From the IMG/VR virus record IMGVR_UViG_3300046660_000410, positions 1 to 36,763 of that record: 36,763 bases of DNA; one strand, 5' to 3'. Both the position numbers and the translations under genes were made by a program. Below the pieces are notes generated by a model. It was not told the DNA's origin, did no database searches, and worked only from the letters and a program-made list of their open reading frames with translations. Below, piece by piece: positions 30,819-36,763 of this stretch (its first letter is position 1; each line of letters opens with the position of its first letter). The stretch is from a virus.

Positions 30819-32879
30819 ATGGCAACTGAACTTACCCTCATCCCGGCCCCACAACTGGCTCCGAATGGCCTGCCAGCCGTGCTCAACGAATTGAAAATGG
30901 AAGACGGCAGCAGCTTCGGCCACTTCAACGTGACGCACCTGGTCAACTCCCCAGGCAACCGCAAGCGCTTCAGCGAAGACGGATTGCTACAGCTTGCCGC
31001 ATCGATCCGCGAAAAGGGCGTCGCGCAGCCGATACTGATCCGACCACTTCCAGCAGCCGCAGACGGTACGCCACGCTGGGAGGTTGTCGCAGGTGAGCGC
31101 CGCTGGCGCTCTTCGGTCATGGCGCCAATCAACCATATCCCTGCCACTTGCCGCTCCATGACCGACCAGGAGGCCGACGAACTGCAGATCCTTGAGAACT
31201 TGCAGCGCGAAGATCCGCATCCACTGGAGGAAGCTGAGGGCTATGAGCGGATGATGTTCAAACATGGCTACTCCGCCGACCAGCTGGCCGAGCGCGTCAA
31301 GAAGAGCCGGGCCTACATCTACGCCCGCCTGAAGCTGTGCGCGCTCTCGCTCGGCGTCCGGGAATCCTTCCTGGACAATGCAATCTCCGCGTCCACTGCT
31401 CTGCTCATCGCGCGTATTCCAGTGCCCGAGCTGCAGCTGAAAGCTTTAGCAGAGATCCTGAAACCCGACTGGCGCGGCGAAACCATGTCCTATCGCGCCG
31501 CTGCGGCTCACATCGAACAACGTTACACCCTCGATCTGGAGGATGCCCCTTTTGACCTAAAGGATGCAAAGCTGCTCGCAACAGCAGGGAACTGCATCAA
31601 GTGCCCAAAGCGCACCGGCAATCAGCCAGAAATTTACAAGGATGCAAAAAGTGCAGACGTCTGCACTGATCCTGACTGCTTCGCTGAGAAGAAGGCCGCG
31701 CACTACCAGCGCATCATCGTCACCGCGAACAAGAAGGGCATTCCAGTGCTGGAAGGCGATGAAGCCGTGGATGCATCACCGAACAACTGGAGCCGCGATG
31801 TGGAATTCGTGAGCGAAGACCATCATTTGAGCGCATTTGACCGAGTGGCACAGGCAACAGGAATGGCCGGATCGATCAAAAAGCACCTGGCGGCCGCCGC
31901 CATGCCCGCGCCGGCTAAATACCTTAAAGATGACGATGGCAGCGTTGACGCACTCTATCGACGCGAGGACATTCAGGCCGCACTGGAAAAAGTTGGGGCT
32001 TGCGAAACTGTGGAAGTGCACACCGCCCGCCTGTCCACGAAGGGCGACGAAAACCCACACGACAAAGCCCAGAAGGCCGCGCTGAAGGATCGGCAAGAGC
32101 GCGAGGAAAAAGAACGTCGTGCTCAATCCATTACGCTCGAGCGCGTAACTCGCTATCGCAAGCTGCGGGCACACATCAGCGCCTTAGGTGGCATGGACAC
32201 TCCCATGCTGCGCGAGCTTGCCAAAGCGATGGTCAGCGACTATCCCCTGCCAGACGACCTGATCGGCGACCTGTACGACTTCGAACGCGACGACGATGCG
32301 GTCTGCGCGTTCATCGACCAGGCTGACTATCCAGCGATCCAGCTGCTGATGATGGACCTTATTGTGGGTGAAAGCCTGAGCGTGGGCGTCTGGGACCTTG
32401 ATGATGAGCCGACAGCTGCCTACTGGGCTGTGCACACCATGGCAGATGCTGTGGGTATCGAAGTCACGCCGGCCGATCTGGCGGTTGCCGGCATCGATGT
32501 CGCCGATCTGGAGGACGCCGTGGATGTCCGCGATGCCATTGCCGAGAACATCGAGCACTTGGGCGCCGTGGCCGCGCACATCATCGACAAAGCGCCGCAC
32601 CACCTGGCGAACGTGGAGGTCGCCGCGAACAGCCTGGGCTATTTCTACAGCACTGCCGGCTGGCAAAAACAGGCTGAACAGACATCCACGGTAGATAGCA
32701 CGGATTCCGCTACGCCGCGCAAAACGCTCACGGTCAGCCGCAAGCCAGCAGCCAAGGAGGATGCCACCGAGAACAGTAGCGGGCCGACTATCTCCGTCAA
32801 GAAGACGCGACTGACGCCGGCGGCCGCTTGGCCGTTCCCGACCCAACAACGCACCACCGCGCATGAATCGAATTCTTGA
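30819..32879 (+). CDS. Large ParB/KorB-like DNA-binding protein, 686 aa
   Basis: The N-terminal half is a ParB/Srx-type domain with helix-turn-helix. It has GLLQLAASIREKGVAQPILI (residues 55-74), EVVAGERRWR (88-97, the CTP-binding GERR segment of ParB), ENLQREDPHPLEEAEGY (126-142, the classical ParB box), and SADQLAERVKKSRAYIYARL (152-171, HTH). Next comes a possible zinc site with Cys259, Cys262, Cys282 and Cys287. The C-terminal half (about 350-686) is acidic, helical and not recognised. Length is about twice that of chromosomal ParB. No ParA gene is seen. A perfect 16-bp palindrome copy lies within its own reading frame. Confidence 0.85.
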   Translation: MATELTLIPAPQLAPNGLPAVLNELKMEDGSSFGHFNVTHLVNSPGNRKRFSEDGLLQLAASIREKGVAQPILIRPLPAAADGTPRWEVVAGERRWRSSVMAPINHIPATCRSMTDQEADELQILENLQREDPHPLEEAEGYERMMFKHGYSADQLAERVKKSRAYIYARLKLCALSLGVRESFLDNAISASTALLIARIPVPELQLKALAEILKPDWRGETMSYRAAAAHIEQRYTLDLEDAPFDLKDAKLLATAGNCIKCPKRTGNQPEIYKDAKSADVCTDPDCFAEKKAAHYQRIIVTANKKGIPVLEGDEAVDASPNNWSRDVEFVSEDHHLSAFDRVAQATGMAGSIKKHLAAAAMPAPAKYLKDDDGSVDALYRREDIQAALEKVGACETVEVHTARLSTKGDENPHDKAQKAALKDRQEREEKERRAQSITLERVTRYRKLRAHISALGGMDTPMLRELAKAMVSDYPLPDDLIGDLYDFERDDDAVCAFIDQADYPAIQLLMMDLIVGESLSVGVWDLDDEPTAAYWAVHTMADAVGIEVTPADLAVAGIDVADLEDAVDVRDAIAENIEHLGAVAAHIIDKAPHHLANVEVAANSLGYFYSTAGWQKQAEQTSTVDSTDSATPRKTLTVSRKPAAKEDATENSSGPTISVKKTRLTPAAAWPFPTQQRTTAHESNS
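31651..31666. repeat. Dispersed 16-bp palindrome, copy 5 (perfect), inside the parB-like gene
   Basis: GTGCAGACGTCTGCAC, exact, in the part of the gene coding for the Cys-rich segment (SADVCT). parS sites inside parB-type genes are known in other systems. Confidence 0.92.
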
Positions 32880-32943
32880 CCTATCGATGCTCGCGCTCTT
32901 CACCACCGCCAGCTTCGCGCTGGTGATGGTGGTAACCGGATAG
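32863..32943 (+). CDS. Possible 26-aa single-membrane-span peptide
   Basis: A short frame starts at ATG 32863, overlapping the end of the parB-like gene by 17 bp. It encodes a peptide that is almost wholly hydrophobic after residue 8 (MLALFTTASFALVMVVTG). There is no convincing Shine-Dalgarno, so it depends on coupling if it is real. It is the only coding candidate in the 89-bp gap before the gene at 32969. Confidence 0.3.
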   Translation: MNRILDLSMLALFTTASFALVMVVTG

Positions 32944-32968
32944 ACGCAACTCACTCAGCCACCGAATT

Positions 32969-33400
32969 ATGAACGCCTTCAACAATCACACCAATGTGCA
33001 CGTGAATCGCCCAACCACGCACTCGATCCTTAGCAGCCTGGTCGGCGAACTGGCTGCGGCGGAGGAAATCCTGGACACCGTGCGCCCCTTCCTGAACCTG
33101 TCGCAGCTGCTGCACATCAAGATCGATCTGCAGGCGCGCGGCGTGGTCGAACAGCACACGCTGCGCGCGCCGGAGCGCCAGGCCGTCCTAGCCCTGGCCA
33201 GAAGCTACCAGCCTGCCCATGCGTCCCTGCACTCAGCAAGCCAAGACTTGGTGCAGCGCCTGCGTACAGTCGCCGGCCAGAGCATCGTCAAGCCGCCGGC
33301 ACTGGATCTGGAAGCTGCAAACCACATAGAACAGCTGGAGCAGCGCATCGCAGAGTTGCTGGCCGCCCTGGCTCCCTTCCTGCGCGCGGAGCCGACATGA
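32969..33400 (+). CDS. Hypothetical helical protein, 143 aa
   Basis: No family recognised. It is predicted almost entirely helical, with SLVGELAAAEEILDTVRPFL near the N-terminus and a C-terminal coiled-coil-like ANHIEQLEQRIAELLAALAP. There is no Shine-Dalgarno before ATG 32969, so the start is less certain. It overlaps the excisionase gene by ATGA. It lies late in the CI-controlled rightward operon, directly before xis and int. Confidence 0.65.
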   Translation: MNAFNNHTNVHVNRPTTHSILSSLVGELAAAEEILDTVRPFLNLSQLLHIKIDLQARGVVEQHTLRAPERQAVLALARSYQPAHASLHSASQDLVQRLRTVAGQSIVKPPALDLEAANHIEQLEQRIAELLAALAPFLRAEPT

Positions 33401-33675
33401 TCAGATACCTCACCATTCCAAAATTTGCGGCCGAGTCCGGATATACCGAGGATGCCATTCGCACGAAGATCAGGGATGGGATCTGGCCGAAGGGGAAGGT
33501 CTGGATAAAGGCGCCAGACAACAGAATTCTGATTGACACACAAGGATACGAATCATGGGTCGAGACGGGCGTGGCGTTAAAGCCGCATCGCAAACCAGTA
33601 TTGAAATCACCTTCATGTATAACGGCACTCGTTGCCGCGAGCGAATCGCGCTCAAGCCCACCTCCGCTAATCTGA
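33397..33675 (+). CDS. xis: Excisionase (Xis), 92 aa
   Basis: Directionality factor for prophage excision. The first 55 residues match the short winged-helix excisionase pattern: YLTIPKFAAESGYTEDAIRT, KIRDGIWPKGKVWIKAPDNR, ILIDTQGYESWV. The last 40 residues (Ser/Pro-rich) are read from DNA that also codes for the integrase N-terminus. The core domain ends near the integrase start, so the tail may be dispensable. The gene is coupled by ATGA to the upstream gene and overlaps int by 121 bp. Confidence 0.88.
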   Translation: MIRYLTIPKFAAESGYTEDAIRTKIRDGIWPKGKVWIKAPDNRILIDTQGYESWVETGVALKPHRKPVLKSPSCITALVAASESRSSPPPLI

Positions 33676-34724
33676 AGCGAGCCGAGCAGCACCGCGCCGC
33701 CGTGCTGCATGCCATTTCTACAGGCTCGTTCGACTATGCGAAGACGTTTCCAAATTCACTGAAGGCGCGCCAGTTCGCGGCGCAACCTGGTGATGTAGAT
33801 ACGTTCGACACATACCTTGAGTCCTGGCTCGAAGGCAAGCGCAAGCACTTGAAGTCCAGCACGTTCAATGGCTATCGCAAGGTTGTTTATGGGCGCCTGA
33901 TCCCGTGGTTCGGGAAGCTCACTCTCTCCGAGTTCGCCCGCAAACACATGAAGGACAAGCTGAACGAAATCACTGCCACGAACAAGACGTTTGCCAACAT
34001 CCAGAGCGTTATGCGCAAGGCCCTGGACGATGCCATTGATGACGAACTGATTGAAAATAACCCGCTGGCCAACTGGTGCTATGCAATCGTTGAACAGCCG
34101 CGCGAAACTGACGACATTGACCCGTTCACCAAGGAGGAGCAAGCCGCGATCCTGGCTCAGCTAAAGGACCAGGGCGCCAACCTCATCAAGTTCGCGTTTT
34201 GGACGGGGCTGCGGACATCAGAACTGGTAGCCCTCAATTGGGGCGATATCGACTTCGTCCGTGGCGTCATCAAAGTCACCAGGGCCATGACCCAGTCGTC
34301 CAAAGTTGCGGAAACGACCAAGACCACTGCTGGCCGCAGGGAAGTCAAGTTGCTCGGTCCCGCGCTTGAGGCAATTCAAGATCAGAAGCAGTTCACCTGG
34401 TTGGCCGGCGATGAGGTATTCCAGAATCCGCAGACATCAAAGCGATGGGCGGGCGATCAACCCATCCGCAAAACCCTGTGGACTTGGGCACTGAAGCGTG
34501 CCGGCGTGCGCTATCGCAAGCCATACCAGACTCGTCACACTTTTGCGAGCATGATGCTCTCGGCCGGCGAGCATCCGATGTGGGTCGCGCAGCAGATGGG
34601 CCACGCAGACTGGACTATGATTGCTCGCGTTTACGGGCGCTGGATGCCAGATGCAGACCCTAACGCAGGCACGCGAGCAGAGAATATGTTCGTGCAGAAC
34701 GCACAACAAAGAGCGACGAAGTGA
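33555..34724 (+). CDS. int: Tyrosine recombinase integrase, 389 aa
   Basis: Catalyses integration into the tmRNA 3' end. It has an N-terminal arm-binding domain of DUF3596 type (residues about 12-50: SIEITFMYNGTRCRERIALK), a core-binding domain (about 85-175), and the catalytic domain. The catalytic domain has Arg220 in GLRTSEL, Lys256 in TKTTAGRR, PYQTRHTF with Arg327 (a Tyr stands where the first His of HxxR often is, usual in this subfamily), His350 in MGHADW, and Tyr360 in ARVYGRW. AAGGA lies 8 nt before ATG 33555. About 1.7 kb of cargo separates the gene from attR, unlike the close int-att spacing of most phages. Confidence 0.95.
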   Translation: MGRDGRGVKAASQTSIEITFMYNGTRCRERIALKPTSANLKRAEQHRAAVLHAISTGSFDYAKTFPNSLKARQFAAQPGDVDTFDTYLESWLEGKRKHLKSSTFNGYRKVVYGRLIPWFGKLTLSEFARKHMKDKLNEITATNKTFANIQSVMRKALDDAIDDELIENNPLANWCYAIVEQPRETDDIDPFTKEEQAAILAQLKDQGANLIKFAFWTGLRTSELVALNWGDIDFVRGVIKVTRAMTQSSKVAETTKTTAGRREVKLLGPALEAIQDQKQFTWLAGDEVFQNPQTSKRWAGDQPIRKTLWTWALKRAGVRYRKPYQTRHTFASMMLSAGEHPMWVAQQMGHADWTMIARVYGRWMPDADPNAGTRAENMFVQNAQQRATK

Positions 34725-34753
34725 TTCCGTACTCACCTCAGATCCGAGCAGCT

Positions 34754-35725
34754 CTAATTGGAAGTCTCAACCGCGTGTTTGAGGCGGTTTAGTGTATATA
34801 CGTATCTAGGCTGCCGGTTGCGCTCTTTGATCTCTCGCCGCTTAAGTTCTACAAGCCACGGCTTTGAAGAGATCAAAGTTACGTCAATCGGCTCTTCGTC
34901 GAGCTCCAGCTGTCCGCTCAACTGTTTCAACACTGGGGCACCGACGGGGCCCTTTATAACGACCTGTTGGCCGTTTTCATCCAAATAGAGGTCGAACCTT
35001 CGCGAATCAGGAAGCATGAACAGTCGACCGGTGCGCTCAATGACTGTCTCCGAAATCTCAAGTTCCTTTACACGACTACGGGCCAACGCAACTGCGTCAC
35101 GATCCAACAGGAAATCACGCGCACCTTGCACTACTCGCAACGTCGCGCCGTGCTCGTCCAACCTTTGAAAGAACTGCTTCATCGTGACGAGTATCCGCTC
35201 GTCAAGTTGAGCGGCCGCCTCATCAAAAATCTCTTCATCGTTCGCACCAATGCGCGAAAGGATGTCAGAGACCTCGTCCACGACGTCCTTGAGTGGTGTG
35301 CCCACAATCTCAACGGTATCACCAGCCTCCGAGAGGACGAAGCCAAATGACCCTCGTACGACGTCGGTGACCAGCATTTGCGAATGATCGTTTAACGGTA
35401 CTGGACCAGTCTTCTTGAGTGGACCAATCTCTTTTCCTGTGAACCGTTTCGAGATCAGAGTCTGGATGTCATCAAGAGCTTTACCTGCAAAATCCGCATT
35501 GATTCCGCGCGATCCTTGGACCGGTCCACCTCCAAAGAAAATCCCAAGCTCAGCATGATTGTCGATGACGGCTCCGATCTTGGCGATCTCTCGTTCGATG
35601 TTATTTTTCCGAGACCTGTACTGCAGGAACCCGATTGGGTCCTCTTCACGCGAGCGAGACTCTAGCATGGCTTCCACGGCGGAGAGGTCAGCCTTCAGCA
35701 CGTCTAGCTGTAGTTTCTTAAGCAT
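34754..35725 (-). CDS. Uncharacterised partner protein of the nucleotidyltransferase-like gene, 323 aa
   Basis: The function is not known to me. The N-terminus is a long charged helix (LQLDVLKADLSAVEAMLESR and RKNNIEREIAKIGAVIDN, residues about 4-55). A conserved-looking core follows: LGIFFGGGPVQGSRGINADF (about 59-78), FAGKALDDIQTLISKRF, and VVRGSFGFVLSE (about 118-130). The C-terminal half looks strand-rich, with LFMLPDSRRFDLYLDENGQQ and PWLVELKRREIKERNRQPRY. I chose ATG 35725, which overlaps the upstream stop by 8 bp and implies coupling. A longer frame to 35785 lies inside the upstream gene. The pair is convergent with int. Its separate operon and lower apparent GC than the phage core mark it as cargo. 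Confidence 0.75.
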   Translation of the reverse strand: MLKKLQLDVLKADLSAVEAMLESRSREEDPIGFLQYRSRKNNIEREIAKIGAVIDNHAELGIFFGGGPVQGSRGINADFAGKALDDIQTLISKRFTGKEIGPLKKTGPVPLNDHSQMLVTDVVRGSFGFVLSEAGDTVEIVGTPLKDVVDEVSDILSRIGANDEEIFDEAAAQLDERILVTMKQFFQRLDEHGATLRVVQGARDFLLDRDAVALARSRVKELEISETVIERTGRLFMLPDSRRFDLYLDENGQQVVIKGPVGAPVLKQLSGQLELDEEPIDVTLISSKPWLVELKRREIKERNRQPRYVYTLNRLKHAVETSN

Positions 35726-36314
35726 GATTCGCCTCCTCGGCGCTAAAAACCAATTGCGCGAGATACTCGCGGGCCTCGTCATCATTCGAATTCATCGGAA
35801 CCTGAATCATTCCTTTCCAGAGCGATGTCGCCCGCTGATGCGAGAAGAGGCCGAACCAATACCGAGTATCATCAATAAGCAGATCTGGCCTCTTCAACAT
35901 GTCGATGAAGAACGCTTCACATCCAAATTGTGCTTTCGCCTGATCAGGATCAAATAGCCCGCCAAACTTCGCTACCCATGCGTCAAATTCCGCATCAGTG
36001 GCATACTTCCCCATATCTGGCGCAGGCGCAAAAGTTACCAAGTCAATGTCGCCTGGCGGCCGTCCACGAGTAACTTCGACATTTTCAACGAAGCTACCAT
36101 CGATCCATTGAAATCCAGACGCTACACCAGCAGAACGCAGAGCTTTTCTATAGTCTAGCAGGCCAACCACAAGCGCGGCGCGAGGACCAGAAGTGGCGAA
36201 ACGCCTAACGAACGCCAAGATGTCCGTCTTGTAGGGCGACATGGTCGCACGCTGGCCAGGGTCATCGCCAGTGAACGGTGGAAGAACCAACGAAGCGTTG
36301 AACGCAGGAATCAT
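35718..36314 (-). CDS. Nucleotidyltransferase-like protein (DUF6932-type), 198 aa
   Basis: The N-terminus IPAFNASLVLPPFTGDDPGQ and the segment FQWIDGSFVENVEVTRGRPP followed by GDIDLVTF match the DUF6932 type as I know it. They resemble a minimal nucleotidyltransferase site: a GS motif and, after a short insert, a D-x-D pair (DID). The C-terminal half contains FFIDMLKRPDLLIDDTRYWF and LFSHQRATSLWKGMI. I chose ATG 36314; a longer frame to 36362 begins with TTG and lacks the family's usual N-terminus. The gene is the first of a two-gene operon next to attR. A nucleotide-transfer or toxin/antitoxin-like role is inference only. Confidence 0.75.
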   Translation of the reverse strand: MIPAFNASLVLPPFTGDDPGQRATMSPYKTDILAFVRRFATSGPRAALVVGLLDYRKALRSAGVASGFQWIDGSFVENVEVTRGRPPGDIDLVTFAPAPDMGKYATDAEFDAWVAKFGGLFDPDQAKAQFGCEAFFIDMLKRPDLLIDDTRYWFGLFSHQRATSLWKGMIQVPMNSNDDEAREYLAQLVFSAEEANHA

Positions 36315-36445
36315 TGCCGTATCCGGAAACCTAATCTTGCCAGTATGACACAAATGTGCCAAACAGCAAAAAATACCAAGCGATGCGTCAATGACAGCCT
36401 TTCGCCAGCCCTCCGCTTGAATTCCGCATGATCTCTACATATGCG

Positions 36446-36474
36446 GCGGGTTCGATTCCCGCCGTCTCCACCAC
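36446..36474 (+). other. attR core, 29-bp repeat
   Basis: Exact copy of 99-127. It contains the tmRNA T-arm and acceptor end but no upstream RNA sequence, so it is a remnant and not a functional RNA gene. The 36363-36445 gap to its left holds the nucleotidyltransferase promoter region. I see no other feature there. Confidence 0.92.
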
Positions 36475-36508
36475 CGAATTAGATTTTCGTAGTTGAGTTA
36501 GATCCGAA

Positions 36509-36543
36509 AAACCGCGTTCCCCCTGGGGAAGCGCGGTTTTTTT
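36509..36543 (+). terminator. Displaced native terminator of ssrA
   Basis: AAACCGCG-TTCCC / GGGAA-G-CGCGGTTT forms a long hairpin followed by a run of T residues. It sits 35 bp after the attachment core and so would normally end ssrA transcription. In the lysogen it is about 36 kb from the gene. Confidence 0.88.
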
Positions 36544-36568
36544 GTCCTCTAACGGTTGAGATAGTCCA

Positions 36569-36763
36569 TTAACGTCCTGCCCGAAAGGGGGGCAACATAG
36601 GCGGCAGGACGTGTATCGGATTTTCAGCCGCTCCCATGCTGCTGACTGATCTCACAACGCGTCTTGCATATGGCGCCCATTGCTGCTCGCGCAGCCAGTG
36701 GCGCACTGTCTTGCGGTCCAGTTGCAGCAGACGGGCAATCGCCGAAATCGACTGCCCTTGCGC
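36569..36763 (-). pseudogene. C-terminal part of a transposase-like protein, cut by the window edge
   Basis: The minus-strand frame ends at 36569 and runs off the window. It encodes a helix-turn-helix (SISAIARLLQLDRKTVRHWL) followed by REQQWAPYARR, as in ISL3/IS21-type transposases. It then loses family resemblance and stops about 30 residues later. Transposases of this kind normally continue well beyond this helix-turn-helix, so a truncated or frameshifted remnant is likely. It is host DNA outside the prophage. Confidence 0.55.
36572..36612. repeat. 10-bp inverted repeat at the end of the transposase remnant
   Basis: ACGTCCTGCC (36572-36581) and GGCAGGACGT (36603-36612) pair perfectly around 21 bases. 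They may be the end of a degraded insertion sequence or a REP-like hairpin. Confidence 0.5.

Larger units (their letters stand above)
99..36474. mobile_element. Complete lambda-like siphovirus prophage integrated in ssrA
   Basis: The element is bounded by a perfect 29-bp direct repeat (99-127 and 36446-36474). It contains every expected module: integrase and excisionase, CI and Cro, replication, a late regulator, terminase, HK97-type head genes, a lambda-type tail with tape measure, and holin with endolysin. I saw no frameshifts or stops in core genes. It lacks recognisable spanins and the usual long central tail-tip protein. Unit length from attL to attR is 36,347 bp, typical for a cos-type temperate siphophage. 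Cargo genes sit at both ends next to the att sites. Confidence 0.93.

Noticed and set aside
36446-36474. Possible tRNA at attR (T-arm GGGTTCGATTCCC)
   Set aside because: Only the T-arm and acceptor strand are present; there is no D-arm or anticodon arm. It is the duplicated tmRNA tail.

Overview
The window holds one essentially complete lambda-like temperate siphovirus prophage, integrated in the 3' end of the host tmRNA gene (ssrA). The GC-rich protein composition, the tmRNA 3' end and the style of the phage genes suggest a betaproteobacterium, probably Burkholderiales/Oxalobacteraceae; that placement is inference. A 29-bp direct repeat at 99-127 and 36446-36474, which is the T-arm and acceptor end of the tmRNA, marks attL and attR. 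This gives a prophage of about 36.3 kb. To the left lies the intact ssrA 3' end. To the right lie the displaced ssrA terminator and the C-terminal piece of a transposase-like gene.

Layout from left to right: (i) 142-3587, a cargo block of lower apparent GC than the phage core, with three unknown proteins and an FRG-domain protein. (ii) 3619-5191 on the minus strand, the lysis cassette (endolysin, holin, two small membrane proteins). (iii) 5191-15685, the tail: DUF4376 protein, glycine-rich fibre, tail protein, a 1633-aa tape measure, the chaperone pair with a -1 frameshift site, tail tube and terminator. (iv) 15682-22977, an HK97-type head module: connectors, capsid, protease, portal, terminase. 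(v) 22978-24285, a probable cos region, an HNH endonuclease, two tiny divergent genes and a terminator. (vi) 24285-28787, a Q-like late regulator, an iteron-like region, a Toprim/helicase replication protein and a CII-like regulator. (vii) 28877-29956, cro and cI diverging around CI operators. (viii) 30094-34724 on the plus strand, a second CI-controlled operon with a large ParB-like protein, excisionase and integrase. (ix) 34754-36314, a two-gene cassette with a nucleotidyltransferase-like protein, next to attR.

How it works together: CI should silence two similar promoters (TTGACC with -10 TACCAT or TATCAT), each carrying a 15-17 bp operator between -35 and -10. After induction, leftward transcription from the cro promoter reads the replication genes and the Q-like gene. 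It then meets a terminator at 24131-24161, which must be passed to express HNH, terminase, head, tail and lysis genes. The rightward operon supplies the ParB-like protein, Xis and Int.

The most unusual signal is a dispersed 16-bp palindrome (GTGCAGACGTCTGCAC). It has three perfect and two one-mismatch copies spread over the prophage, one of them inside the parB-like gene. These look like sites for a phage-encoded DNA-binding protein, most simply the ParB-like protein. Other points of interest are the uncharacterised nucleotidyltransferase pair, a capsid protein that starts with a signal-peptide-like segment, and a recurring hairpin/U-tract/Shine-Dalgarno module ahead of late genes.
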